DNA of 64,000 bases from Nostoc sp. TH1S01. GTDB taxonomy: Bacteria > Cyanobacteriota > Cyanobacteriia > Cyanobacteriales > Nostocaceae. Every line of letters starts with the position of its first letter. Positions within the stretch are counted from its first letter, which is position 1. This document shows, piece after piece, positions 56,351 to 64,000 of this stretch. The position numbers and the translations under genes were made by a program. Under the pieces are notes generated by a model. It made no database searches. It saw only the letters and a list, made by a program, of their open reading frames with translations, and was not told the origin of the DNA. Where the stretch lies: NCBI GenBank assembly GCA_018993265.1, contig JAGKSW010000061.1, forward strand, positions 1 to 64,000, given 5' to 3'.

Positions 56351-56747
56351 CGTCAATACGCCATCTTTCGCAGCTAATCCCAACTATGTTGGACTAGTGC
56401 GATTTTTGATGCAGCCGTTTTTAGAATCTCCAAAGACCTTAAGCGTTGATTGTGAAATTTCTCACACCCTGAAAAAAGCTTGGATTCGCATTGCCTTTGA
56501 CAGTGCAGATAAAGGCAAAGTATTTGGTCGAGGCGGACGCAATATTCAGGCGATTCGGACAGTAATTGCCGCAGCGGCGGAGCTTGCTGGACAATCAGTA
56601 TATCTGGATATCTATGGCAGCACTGCTATGGGGCGAGAGGGCATGTCTTTTGATGAAGACCGCGAAGAGCGACCGCCACTGCCAAAAACTAGGGAAAGAC
56701 GCGGAAACAACGGGCCTAGACCTGTTGCTAAACCTCGTTTCCGCTAG
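56331..56747 (+). CDS. khpA: KH domain RNA-binding protein (KhpA-like)
   Basis: Single KH domain with the G-x-x-G loop in [16 protein letters not shown]. It is preceded by [19 protein letters not shown], the conserved start of the YlqC/KhpA family, and followed by a basic Arg/Pro-rich tail ([18 protein letters not shown]) that is longer than in Firmicutes proteins. The start is uncertain: ATG 56313 or GTG 56331, both inside the end of rpsP; I give GTG 56331. Its position right after rpsP fits the family's role in ribosome- or mRNA-related work. Confidence 0.85.
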   Translation: MQNPHHNVNTPSFAANPNYVGLVRFLMQPFLESPKTLSVDCEISHTLKKAWIRIAFDSADKGKVFGRGGRNIQAIRTVIAAAAELAGQSVYLDIYGSTAMGREGMSFDEDREERPPLPKTRERRGNNGPRPVAKPRFR

Positions 56748-56783
56748 GTTTAAACTATAAAGAAAGGAAGATGAGGGAGAAAA

Positions 56784-56811
56784 GTATGAAGTGTGAAGTG
56801 TGAAGTATGAA
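56784..56811. repeat. STRR between the KH gene and rpsU
   Basis: GTATGAA/GTGTGAA heptamers, four units. Confidence 0.8.
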
Positions 56812-56919
56812 ATTCATCCTTTTTGCTTCTGCTTCCTGTCTTCTCTCATTGACCTGATTTCTAAATGCTATTTTTGAATGCAACTTCTAAATATCTCTGT
56901 CAGGGGGTGAAATTAGGGA

Positions 56920-57096
56920 GTGGCTGAAGTCCGTCTAGGTGAAAATGAAACAATTGACTCGGCACTAAGACGTTTTAAAAAGAAAATTCAAAGAGCCGGG
57001 ATATTATCTGAGGTTAAACGTCGGGAAAGATACGAAAAACCCAGTCTGCGCCGGAAGCGTAAAGCAGAAGCAGCACGTAAAGGCGTTCGCTACTAA
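56920..57096 (+). CDS. rpsU: 30S ribosomal protein S21
   Basis: 58 residues beginning with [23 protein letters not shown], then a helical basic part [20 protein letters not shown] and ending VRY. This is the cyanobacterial S21 variant with the ERYEKPS block. A GGGAG sequence runs directly into the start codon and CAGGGGG lies a little further upstream. The short length makes it easy to miss. Cyanobacteria often have two or more S21 genes. Confidence 0.93.
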   Translation: MAEVRLGENETIDSALRRFKKKIQRAGILSEVKRRERYEKPSLRRKRKAEAARKGVRY

Positions 57097-57470
57097 GCGA
57101 TTAACCGCAGTCAATCGTGAAATTTGAGGTAAGTAAGTTTGCTTAACTTCAACCTCACCAGTGTAGAGGCGCGATCGCGTCTCTACTTCACTAGAAAATT
57201 CTCTAATATCATGTTCGGTGGATTCAGTAATGATTCCTTGCATCTGTGCAAGAACGTAAAAACTTTCTCCCCTGCTCCCTTGCACCTCTGCTCCCTCTGC
57301 GATCGTTACGATCGGTCTTGCAGCAGACACAACAGAACTAGCGCAGCGATGCAAAAGCGCAAAACTAGAAAATAATGTAAAAATAAAGTTAATTAAAAAC
57401 CATAATCAAAAATATCCAGAAATAATAGACAGTTGTTAAAAATTACTCCTCACACATTTAAGAAATAACT
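57097..57470. repeat. Spacer between rpsU and phoH with a HIP1-centred palindrome
   Basis: GTAGAGGCGCGA and TCGCGTCTCTAC (57163-57186) form a near-perfect 24-bp palindrome with GCGATCGC at its centre. The rest contains STRR-like CTCCCTTGCACC/TCTGCTCCC units near 57271-57300 and an AT-rich leader of phoH. No gene is seen. Confidence 0.6.
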
Positions 57471-58424
57471 ATGGCAGATGCCTTAAAGATTCAGCTGCCT
57501 AATATTCCGAGTGCGATCGCTCTTGCAGGTGATGGTGAAGAAAATCTCAAAATCCTGTCTCGGCAAACAGGCGCGGTGTTAGTGCTACGCGGACAGGAAC
57601 TACAAATTACTGGTACAGATGCCCAAATTAATTTAGCATCCAGGTTGGTGCGATCGCTCGAAGACCTGTGGATTAAAGGCAATACCATTTCCAATGCCGA
57701 TATTTTAACAGCTCGTCAAGCTTTAGATAGCGATCGGGAAGACGAACTCCAAGAATTACGCCGAGATGTTCTCGCTAGAACTCGCCGTGGTGAAGAAGTC
57801 CGCGCTAAAACATTTCGTCAACGACAGTATATTGAAACCATCCGCAAACGAGACATTACCTTCTGCACTGGGCCTGCTGGTACAGGTAAAACCTATCTCG
57901 CCGTTGTTGTCGCTGTGCAAGCACTCCTCGCCAACCAAGTAGAAAAGCTAATTTTAACTCGTCCAGCCGTCGAAGCTGGTGAAAGATTGGGCTTTTTACC
58001 AGGAGACTTACAGCAAAAAATTAATCCTTATCTGCGTCCACTTTACGATGCCATTTACGAATTCATTGATGCCGAAAAAGTCCCCAATTTAATAGAACGC
58101 GGCATTATTGAAGTTGCACCACTTGCATATATGCGCGGACGTACCCTAAATCATGCTTTCATAATAGTGGATGAAGCTCAAAATACCACACCCGCACAAA
58201 TCAAAATGGTTTTGACGCGGTTGGGTTTTCGTTCGCGGATGGTGATTACAGGCGATACAACACAAACAGATTTGCCGCATAATCAACAATCAGGTCTATC
58301 AGTTGCTTTAGACATTTTAAAACACGTCGAAGGCATTGGTTTTTGTGAATTTACCCAAAAAGATGTAGTGCGTCATCCCCTAGTTCAGCGAATTGTTGCT
58401 GCTTATGAAAAATACGAAAAATAG
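57471..58424 (+). CDS. PhoH family ATPase
   Basis: Cytoplasmic P-loop ATPase of the PhoH/PhoL (YbeZ) type, associated with RNA metabolism and the ribosome. An N-terminal KH-like domain (about 10-85) precedes the ATPase domain with Walker A G134-PAGTGKT, RPAVEAGERLGFLPGDL, Walker B AFIIVDEAQN and the sensor MVITGDTTQTDLP. 317 residues is normal. Its neighbours rpsP, the KH protein and rpsU fit a translation-related role. Confidence 0.93.
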   Translation: MADALKIQLPNIPSAIALAGDGEENLKILSRQTGAVLVLRGQELQITGTDAQINLASRLVRSLEDLWIKGNTISNADILTARQALDSDREDELQELRRDVLARTRRGEEVRAKTFRQRQYIETIRKRDITFCTGPAGTGKTYLAVVVAVQALLANQVEKLILTRPAVEAGERLGFLPGDLQQKINPYLRPLYDAIYEFIDAEKVPNLIERGIIEVAPLAYMRGRTLNHAFIIVDEAQNTTPAQIKMVLTRLGFRSRMVITGDTTQTDLPHNQQSGLSVALDILKHVEGIGFCEFTQKDVVRHPLVQRIVAAYEKYEK

Positions 58425-58479
58425 TCACTGGTCAAACATTACCAAATAACCAATGACAAATAACCAAGGACAATTAATT

Positions 58480-58884
58480 ATGAGTGCAAATTTAAAAGAA
58501 TTTTTAGAAGCTTGTGAAACTTTAGGAACTTTGCGTTTAATTGTTACCAGCAGTGCTGCTGTATTAGAAGCACGCGGCAAAATTGAGAAATTATTTTATG
58601 CCGAATTAGCCAAAGGTAAATATGCCAATATGCACACCGAAGGCTTTGAATTTCACCTAAATATGGATAAAATTACCCAGGTGAAGTTTGAAACAGGTGA
58701 AGCAAAAAGAGGTAACTTTACAACTTATGCCATCCGGTTTTTAGATGATAAACAAGAACCTGCTTTAAGCTTATTTCTGCAATGGGGCAAACCAGGAGAA
58801 TATGAACCCGGTCAAGTAGAAGCCTGGCACGATTTGAAAGAGAAATATGGCGAAGTTTGGCAGCCTTTACCAGTAGAGTTATAA
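58480..58884 (+). CDS. ChuX/HutX-like heme-utilisation domain protein
   Basis: 134 residues from ATG 58480 (MSANLKEFLEACETLGTLRLI). The pattern TEGFEFHLNMDKITQVKFETGEAKRGNFTTYAIRFLDDKQEPALSLFLQWG matches the single-domain ChuX-like family found in cyanobacteria. Classical ChuX/HutX proteins bind or degrade heme; whether this one does is not visible. The frame is open from 58453, but that stretch is repeat-derived (AACCAATGACAAATAACC). It follows phoH after 55 bases. Confidence 0.72.
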   Translation: MSANLKEFLEACETLGTLRLIVTSSAAVLEARGKIEKLFYAELAKGKYANMHTEGFEFHLNMDKITQVKFETGEAKRGNFTTYAIRFLDDKQEPALSLFLQWGKPGEYEPGQVEAWHDLKEKYGEVWQPLPVEL

Positions 58885-58965
58885 GTCATTTGTCATTTGT
58901 GGTAGGTTGGGTGGAGCGACAGCGAAACCCAACATCAATATTGGTGTAATAAATTGACAGACTAC

Positions 58966-59085
58966 TAGGACTTACACAAAATATCTCTCAAACTCTTATT
59001 TCTCTGTGACCTCTGCGCCTCTGCGGTACCCTGCGGGAAGCCACTTGCGCGTCTACGTTATTCCGTAACTCGTGCGTAAGTCCTA
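58966..59085. mobile_element. 120-bp MITE-like element (copy C)
   Basis: The ends TAGGACTTACACA and TGCGTAAGTCCTA are inverted repeats. The flanks are ACTAC on both sides (58961-58965 and 59086-59090), a perfect 5-bp target duplication. Exactly the same length as copy A at 48641. Confidence 0.85.
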
Positions 59086-59113
59086 ACTACATAATATTTA
59101 ATTACGAATTACA

Positions 59114-59911
59114 ATGAAGGCAATTTGCAGATTTTGCTTAATTGTTTTATTTTTGCTGGGATGGAGCGGAAATGCAATAGCAGGTGAATTATCTGAACGT
59201 TTAGAGAACTTTGCTCAGTGGGAAAAATTAACTTCTGTACAGCCAGCTTCCGGCGATTTAGCTTATCCTGAATGGATGGCTGGTACTTGGAAAGTTACAA
59301 GCACATTGGTCGATTTAGTTGCACCTTTAGCACCAGATATTGTGACCCCTGGTTTTGAAAGTAACCGTAAACAACTTAATCAACCTGTAAGTTTTATTGT
59401 CAGATTTATTAAACAAAAACCATCAATAACTGTTGGCTTAAAATTTATTCCACAAATCAATAATTTACAACCGATTTTAGTAGCAGATAGAGCATTTAAT
59501 AGTTTGAATTTAGCTAAAGCTTATTTAGGTGAAGAGGCGGTATTATCTGTCAAAGTAGATCCAGATTCGCCTAACCGCCAAATCACACTTTTACGTGGAG
59601 AACGGCAATTAGTCTCGATTGTGACAGCACGCGCTATAGAAAGTATTTCTGAGCATAAATATATCACTGCGGAAGTATTTCAACAACTATTTAAAGGTGG
59701 TTCTCGCCCTTATTTTAATTCTGTAGAGTCTACAACTGCTTACCATCAATTAGCCACACATAATCCCACAATTGAGGCAGATCAAGTTACTGCTGTCTAT
59801 CTTTCACCCCAAGATCCAGATTACTTTCAGGCGGGTTCTCGACCTGTTGCACTTTATCGCTATCGTCTAGAATTTTTTCCGGTGGAATTTCCCCCTCCTC
59901 CAGAAGGATGA
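59114..59911 (+). CDS. Conserved exported protein (cyanobacterial/plastid type, possibly DUF6816)
   Basis: A signal peptide (MKAICRFCLIVLFLLGWSGN, cleavage near AIAG) leads to the periplasm or thylakoid lumen. The mature part begins ERLENFAQWEKLTSVQPASGDLAYPEWMAGTWKVTSTLVDLVAPLAPD, which I recall from a family shared by cyanobacteria and plants. The function is unknown. It is predicted to be mostly beta, compatible with a lipocalin-like fold, but this is a guess. 265 residues. The MITE copy C lies just upstream of its start and could influence its promoter. Confidence 0.7.
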   Translation: MKAICRFCLIVLFLLGWSGNAIAGELSERLENFAQWEKLTSVQPASGDLAYPEWMAGTWKVTSTLVDLVAPLAPDIVTPGFESNRKQLNQPVSFIVRFIKQKPSITVGLKFIPQINNLQPILVADRAFNSLNLAKAYLGEEAVLSVKVDPDSPNRQITLLRGERQLVSIVTARAIESISEHKYITAEVFQQLFKGGSRPYFNSVESTTAYHQLATHNPTIEADQVTAVYLSPQDPDYFQAGSRPVALYRYRLEFFPVEFPPPPEG

Positions 59912-59999
59912 TTTCTTGTATTAGCTCTTGACTCTCTTGTAATACATTATGTAGTATATTGTTCCAAGCTCACGATCGCACTCTTGGACAGTATAGATC

Positions 60000-61817
60000 A
60001 TGGCAAAATTTCGAGATATTCTCAATTATTTTCATCCCTACTGGAAACTGAGCCTTTTCAGTATTACAGCATCGAGCATTTACGAAATTATTGATTTGGT
60101 TGTCCCTTATGCGATTGGGCAGATTTTAAATGTTTTGTCTAACCAACCGTTAGATAAACCTCTACAAAGTGCGATCGCATCTATCTCCGAACTTACCAAT
60201 TACCCAGTTGGTAAAACACTATCTTTAGCGGTTTTACTAGGTCTCATTTTTATAGTGACTGTAGTGAGAGCGCCAACACAACCTTGGTTAACAGTGTGGT
60301 TTAACTGGGATATTGCTTTAAGGGCGCGTCGAGATAAATCTCAAATAGCTGTAGAAAAAATCCTCTCTTTGCCCCTAGAATTTTATGATGTAAATAATCC
60401 CGGACGTATTGCCGGCAGAGTAGCTAGAGGTATTTCTAACCATACTTGGACATATCCAGAAATTGCCGGACAGTTAATCCCTAAAGTGCTGCGTTTGATA
60501 GGAATTTTTGTATTTATTGTAGTGATTGAATGGCGAATTGCAGTTTTATACATGATTTCCTTCGTAATTATTCTCGCCTTTAGTTTGAAAGAATTACGGC
60601 GAATAATTTGGCACGAAGGTCGCTTAGATAAATATATGGAAGATACCGAAAGTCGGACTTCCGAAATCATCACCAACATCAAAACGGTGAAAGCATTTGC
60701 TACAGAAGCTAAGGAATTAAAACGCCAAAAACAACGTTTAAATCGGGAGCTAACAGTAGTTGATTACCGCATCCACAAAAATTATACAAAACTGGTAGCT
60801 TGGCAAAAAACTGTCATTCAGTTTTGTGTGTTTACAATTTTAGGTTTAACTTTAGCAGCAACAGTAAATGGTCGAATTTCTCTTGGTCAGTTTGTCATGA
60901 TCTTGACACTTTCGAGCATGGCGTATGCTGAACTAGAACCGATTAGCAATGTGGCAGAAGTTTTTGCTCGACGCTATTCTTCTATGTTGCGGTTTCATGA
61001 ATTTTTGGAAGAGCCAACAGGGTCTGATACATCCAGTCTTTTAGTAGAAAATGAAACCGAATCGCCTTATAAATTTACTGGCAAAGTGGAATTTTCTCAT
61101 GTGAGTTTTGGGTATCTTGCCAACCGTCCAGTTTTGCAAGATATCAATTTATTGATTGAACCTTACCAAACAGTTGCCTTAGTAGGGCGTTCTGGTTCTG
61201 GTAAATCAACTTTAGTGAAACTACTATTGCGATATTTTGAACCTCAAGATGGTCAAATTCTGATTGATGGGCAAGATATTCGTACCTTGGATGTGGGTAA
61301 GTATAGACGCAGATTAGCGATCGTTCACCAAGAGGTAGATGTTTTTAACGGCACAATTTTGGAAAACCTCACATACGGTAGACCAAACGCCACCATTGAA
61401 GAGGTTCAAGAAGCCTGTAAGATTGCCAGAGTTGATGAGGTGGTACAGGTGCTACCCCAAGGCTATAACACCGTTGTTGGGGAACGCGGCGTGAGGCTAT
61501 CTGGCGGACAAAGACAACGCCTCGGAATTGCGAGGGCGTTGTTAGTTAAACCAGATGTACTGATTTTTGACGAAGCTACCTCTAGCTTAGATTATGAGTC
61601 AGAACGTTCCATCCAATTAGCTATGCGATCAATTCAGGGAACTTGTACCACAATTGTGATTGCTCACCGTCTGAGTACAGTCCGCGAAGCTGACAAGATT
61701 GTAGTGTTAGAACAAGGCAGAATTGTCGAAGTTGGTAGCCACGAAGAACTGTTGCGCCATGAAGGTATTTACCAACGCTTACATTCTCTCCAAGAAACCG
61801 GCGAACTCTTGAGTTAA
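60000..61817 (+). CDS. ABC exporter, fused permease and ATPase
   Basis: Type IV ABC half-transporter. A transmembrane domain with six helices (residues about 15-320) precedes the ATPase, with Walker A at 396-404 (GRSGSGKST), the signature LSGGQRQRLGIARALL, Walker B VLIFDEATSSLD and the H-loop IAHRLSTV. It would work as a dimer, exporting a lipid, peptide or drug; the substrate cannot be read. 605 residues is normal. A possible terminator hairpin follows. Confidence 0.92.
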   Translation: MAKFRDILNYFHPYWKLSLFSITASSIYEIIDLVVPYAIGQILNVLSNQPLDKPLQSAIASISELTNYPVGKTLSLAVLLGLIFIVTVVRAPTQPWLTVWFNWDIALRARRDKSQIAVEKILSLPLEFYDVNNPGRIAGRVARGISNHTWTYPEIAGQLIPKVLRLIGIFVFIVVIEWRIAVLYMISFVIILAFSLKELRRIIWHEGRLDKYMEDTESRTSEIITNIKTVKAFATEAKELKRQKQRLNRELTVVDYRIHKNYTKLVAWQKTVIQFCVFTILGLTLAATVNGRISLGQFVMILTLSSMAYAELEPISNVAEVFARRYSSMLRFHEFLEEPTGSDTSSLLVENETESPYKFTGKVEFSHVSFGYLANRPVLQDINLLIEPYQTVALVGRSGSGKSTLVKLLLRYFEPQDGQILIDGQDIRTLDVGKYRRRLAIVHQEVDVFNGTILENLTYGRPNATIEEVQEACKIARVDEVVQVLPQGYNTVVGERGVRLSGGQRQRLGIARALLVKPDVLIFDEATSSLDYESERSIQLAMRSIQGTCTTIVIAHRLSTVREADKIVVLEQGRIVEVGSHEELLRHEGIYQRLHSLQETGELLS

Positions 61818-61844
61818 TCTCAAGTTGCAATCAAAGATACTAAC

Positions 61845-61874
61845 TTAGGGTGGGTATGATTATTCTCACCCTAA
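61845..61874 (+). terminator. Hairpin after the ABC exporter gene
   Basis: An 8-bp perfect stem (TTAGGGTG with CACCCTAA) with a 14-nt loop, 28 bases after the stop codon. It has no T tract, so termination is uncertain. Confidence 0.4.
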
Positions 61875-61963
61875 ACACATCTCTAGGAACTGACTAAAAA
61901 TTTTTCTTACTCCCCTTGCAGTTATTAAAATCTACTGCTAATATAATAAATCGTGGGACATGC

Positions 61964-62046
61964 GGGTCGGTGTCCGAGTGGTTAATGGAGACGGACTGTA
62001 AATCCGTTGGTTTACGCCTACGCTGGTTCAAATCCAGCCCGGCCCA
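61964..62046 (+). tRNA. tRNA-Tyr (GTA)
   Basis: Acceptor stem GGGTCGG with CCGGCCC (one G-T pair), anticodon stem ACGGA/TCCGT with loop CTGTAAA giving anticodon GTA at 61998-62000, a long variable arm and T-arm GCTGGTTCAAATCCAGC. The long variable arm is as expected for bacterial tRNA-Tyr. The CCA end is not fully encoded. Confidence 0.96.
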
Positions 62047-62135
62047 CCTTCTCAAAGTGAAATTTATGAGTTATAATGACTGAGTATTCGGTAGAGTTAA
62101 CAGCATTATAGCTCATAGTTCAAAAGATAAATTCT

Positions 62136-62207
62136 GCCCGTGTGGCTCAGTGGTAGAGCACACCCTTGGTAAGGGTGAGGTCACGAGTTCAATCCTCGTC
62201 ACGGGCT
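62136..62207 (+). tRNA. tRNA-Thr (GGT)
   Basis: Acceptor stem GCCCGTG with CACGGGC, D-arm GGCTCAGTGGTAGAGC, anticodon stem CACCC/GGGTG with loop TTGGTAA giving anticodon GGT at 62168-62170, T-arm ACGAGTTCAATCCTCGT. 72 nt without CCA. It lies 89 bases after tRNA-Tyr, a common pairing. Confidence 0.96.
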
Positions 62208-62245
62208 TTTTGATATATATTAAAAATCAATATTGGTCAGATAAT

Positions 62246-62839
62246 TTGGTAATCAAGAAATTGTGGGTTTTGGTGACAGTGGCTTGTATATCTGCCTTGT
62301 CACTAGCGATCGCGACTACAGCTACCAGTATTTATTTATATGGTAGCACTAGCAATAATCTCAAGGCAGATGCAGCAATTGTTTTAGGAGCAGCGGTTTG
62401 GGGAGAAGAACCATCTCCTGTGTTTCGAGAGCGAATTAACCACGCCATTGACTTATATAAAAATGGATTAGTTAAGACGATTATTTTTACTGGCGGAGTT
62501 GGTGAAACTAATGAACCAGCTGAAGCTATAGTTGGAAAAAATTATGCGATCGCACAACAGGTAAAACCATCTAATATTCTCACAGAAACTCAATCTCGCA
62601 CAACTTCCCAAAATCTCAAAAATGCTTGGGAAGTAGCGAAAGCTCACCAATTAACTAAGTTTTTGATTGTGAGCGATCCTTTGCATATGAAGCGAGCTGT
62701 ATTGATGGCGCGAGGCTTAGGAATGGATGCATATTCTTCTCCCACGCCTACTACCCGCTATCGTAGTTTTTCTAGTCAGATGGAGTTTTTGAGCCGAGAA
62801 ACTTATTTTTATTTTGTCTATTTAGTGTTTAAAATCTAA
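62246..62839 (+). CDS. YdcF/DUF218 family membrane-anchored protein
   Basis: An N-terminal membrane helix (about 6-28, LWVLVTVACISALSLAIATT) is followed by a DUF218 domain: AAIVLGAAVWGEEPSPVFRERINHAIDLY, IIFTGGVGE, ILTETQSRTTSQNLKNA, FLIVSDPLHMKRAVLMARGLG. E. coli homologues (YdcF, SanA, ElyC) act near the cell envelope, and the family contains an unidentified-substrate Rossmann fold. The frame is open upstream into tRNA-Thr, which cannot be coding, so TTG 62246 is the best start (about 197 residues). It follows the tRNA by 38 bases. Confidence 0.82.
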   Translation: MVIKKLWVLVTVACISALSLAIATTATSIYLYGSTSNNLKADAAIVLGAAVWGEEPSPVFRERINHAIDLYKNGLVKTIIFTGGVGETNEPAEAIVGKNYAIAQQVKPSNILTETQSRTTSQNLKNAWEVAKAHQLTKFLIVSDPLHMKRAVLMARGLGMDAYSSPTPTTRYRSFSSQMEFLSRETYFYFVYLVFKI

Positions 62840-62961
62840 CATTTATAGCAGAAGGTAGTAAGTAGAGAACAGATGTATGTAGATAATTTAATAACTTGCC
62901 TCTCAGTCTGATAGTCCACAGTCAAAAACCTTTAAACTATTGACTACGGACTCTTATTTAG

Positions 62962-63654
62962 ATGGTTATGACTATTTGGTTAAGTTTGTGTGGGGCGATT
63001 TTAGTAGTCGCTTACTTGCTGGGTTCTTTTCCCACTGGCTATATTGCGGTGAAGCAGCTAAAAGGTATTGATATTCGGGAAGTGGGTTCAGGTTCAACGG
63101 GGGCGACTAATGTACTAAGAACGTTGGGTAAAGGGCCGGGAGCGTTTGTTTTGGGGGTTGATTGCTTAAAGGGAGTATCAGCGATCGCTTTGGTTTATGC
63201 TTTATTTAATTTTGGTGCTACTTCTGAATTCATACCTGCAACTGTAGATTTGCAATTATGGCAACCTTTGATGGTAACGTTAGCTGGGTTAGCTGCAATT
63301 TTAGGACACAGTAAATCAATATTTCTCGGTTTTACTGGTGGTAAATCTGTGGCTACCAGTTTGGGAATATTATTGGCGATGAGTTGGCAAGTAGGTTTAG
63401 CAACTTTGGGAGTATTTGCCGTTGTTGTAGCGATTTCGAGAATAGTATCGTTGAGTTCAATTTCTGGTGCGATCGCTGTGTCTATTTTTATGGTAATTTT
63501 TCACCAACCAATGCCTTATATTTTGTTTGGTATTCTTGGCGGTTTGTATGTAATTATCCGCCACCGCAGTAATATAGAGCGCCTTTTAGCTGGTACTGAA
63601 CCAAAAATTGGGCAGAAAGTTACAGAAGCAGAAAAGACAGAACAGACTGTTTAG
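62962..63654 (+). CDS. plsY: Acyl-phosphate:glycerol-3-phosphate acyltransferase
   Basis: Integral membrane enzyme that acylates glycerol 3-phosphate, the first step of phospholipid synthesis. The three PlsY motifs are present: GSFPTGY at the first helix, VGSGSTGATNVLRTLGK, and GHSKSIFLGFTGGKSVATSLG. About seven hydrophobic segments are seen. 230 residues, including a short polar C-terminal tail. It is the last gene in the window. Confidence 0.95.
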   Translation: MVMTIWLSLCGAILVVAYLLGSFPTGYIAVKQLKGIDIREVGSGSTGATNVLRTLGKGPGAFVLGVDCLKGVSAIALVYALFNFGATSEFIPATVDLQLWQPLMVTLAGLAAILGHSKSIFLGFTGGKSVATSLGILLAMSWQVGLATLGVFAVVVAISRIVSLSSISGAIAVSIFMVIFHQPMPYILFGILGGLYVIIRHRSNIERLLAGTEPKIGQKVTEAEKTEQTV

Positions 63655-63707
63655 TTTTTGATGTTAATACAGCGTTTCTTAGTTTTATGCAGTACATCAA
63701 GGGGAGA

Positions 63708-63735
63708 GAGGCTAGGGGCTAGGGGCTAGAGACTA
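63708..63735. repeat. STRR downstream of plsY
   Basis: GGCTAGG/GGGCTAG-type heptamers, about four units. Confidence 0.8.
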
Positions 63736-63820
63736 GAAAAATTTACCTTATCAAGATAAAAAATGCTGTATTTCAATTTGTAGTTATTTACTATAGTAAT
63801 CTGATTTAATTTTCTCGTAA

Positions 63821-63948
63821 TGGCGTGGCGAGGCTAAAATATTGCATTATGAATTTCTTGTGGGATGGGCTTCTAGCCCGTCCGGTGCGGGCAGGATGCC
63901 CACACCACAAGAATTATATTTATGCACTACTTTAGCTTTGCCACGCCA
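63821..63948. mobile_element. Palindromic MITE-like element with TGGCGTGGC ends
   Basis: The left end TGGCGTGGCGAGGCTAAA (63821-63838) and the right end TTTAGCTTTGCCACGCCA (63931-63948) are inverted repeats, 16 of 18. The interior is a second inverted repeat: ATTTCTTGTGGGATGGGC / GCCCACACCACAAGAAT. It has no coding capacity. No clear target duplication is seen. The rest of 63655-64000 has no gene. Confidence 0.65.
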
Positions 63949-64000
63949 CTATTTCTGAATTTATTTAATCCAATAATTACTGAATTTGGAAAGCGATTAA

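Noticed and set aside
57444-57454. ACTCCTCACAC, identical to the conserved motif of the Yfr1 small RNA
   Set aside because: It lies in the AT-rich leader 17 bases before the phoH start, with no flanking stem-loops and no terminator. An 11-base match alone can occur by chance.
62150-62245. Upstream extension of the YdcF-like reading frame
   Set aside because: It runs through tRNA-Thr, so it cannot be coding; TTG 62246 was used.

Overview
The window is chromosomal DNA from a filamentous (Nostocales-type) cyanobacterium. The evidence is psbY, the treZ-treY-treH trehalose operon, a PilMNOQ set without a PilP gene, the GCGATCGC (HIP1) octamer scattered through it, abundant heptanucleotide-type short tandem repeats (STRRs), and several cyanobacteria-specific hypothetical proteins. 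The species is inferred from gene content only; no rRNA is present.

Region 1 (1-2364): the tail of an unrecognised left-edge reading frame, methionine aminopeptidase (map, minus strand), and 1.1 kb without a recognisable gene.

Region 2 (2365-29368): a large surface-polysaccharide island, nearly all on the plus strand and AT-rich. It encodes a Wzc-type BY-kinase/co-polymerase, a Wzx flippase, a Wzy/ligase-type polymerase, many glycosyltransferases (GT2-like, GT4, WecG/TagA, GT9) and two separate [GT + pyruvyl-transferase] modules. Sugar-supply enzymes are an AlgD-like nucleotide-sugar dehydrogenase and a CDP-paratose-2-epimerase-like SDR. Tailoring candidates are a methyltransferase, a PhyH-type dioxygenase and a sulfotransferase. 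An ADP-heptose cassette (gmhA, GT9, a deoxyhypusine-synthase-like protein, hldE, gmhB) lies near the end. The predicted product is a Wzx/Wzy-dependent acidic polysaccharide carrying heptose, uronic acid and pyruvate ketals. No initiating phosphoglycosyltransferase of the WcaJ/WbaP type and no hldD is visible. An IS630-like remnant sits inside the island, and a secreted beta-helix protein lies convergently at its end.

Region 3 (29452-46565): housekeeping and accessory genes. These are a double M16 peptidase with an STRR translated in frame, a VOC protein, a TIGR02652-like protein, gamma-carbonic anhydrase, psbY, folC, a sugar-binding lipoprotein, pilM-pilN-pilO-pilQ, two small hypothetical proteins, an RqcH/NFACT protein and a candidate small RNA.

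Region 4 (46724-53943): the trehalose operon treZ-treY-treH (synthesis from maltodextrin and hydrolysis), then a stand-alone response regulator.

Region 5 (54318-64000): ffh, rpsP, a KH protein, rpsU, phoH, a ChuX-like protein, a putative exported protein, an ABC exporter, tRNA-Tyr and tRNA-Thr, a YdcF-like protein and plsY.

Non-coding DNA is rich in palindromic mobile repeats. One 120-bp MITE-like family (ends AGGACTTA/TAAGTCCT) has two copies with perfect 5-bp target duplications. Another element has split a perfect hairpin repeat, with TAA duplicated on both sides. The most interesting leads are the deoxyhypusine-synthase-like enzyme inside the heptose cassette, STRR DNA expressed as protein (M16 peptidase, RqcH C-terminus), the nested MITEs, and the structured transcript candidate near 46450-46565.
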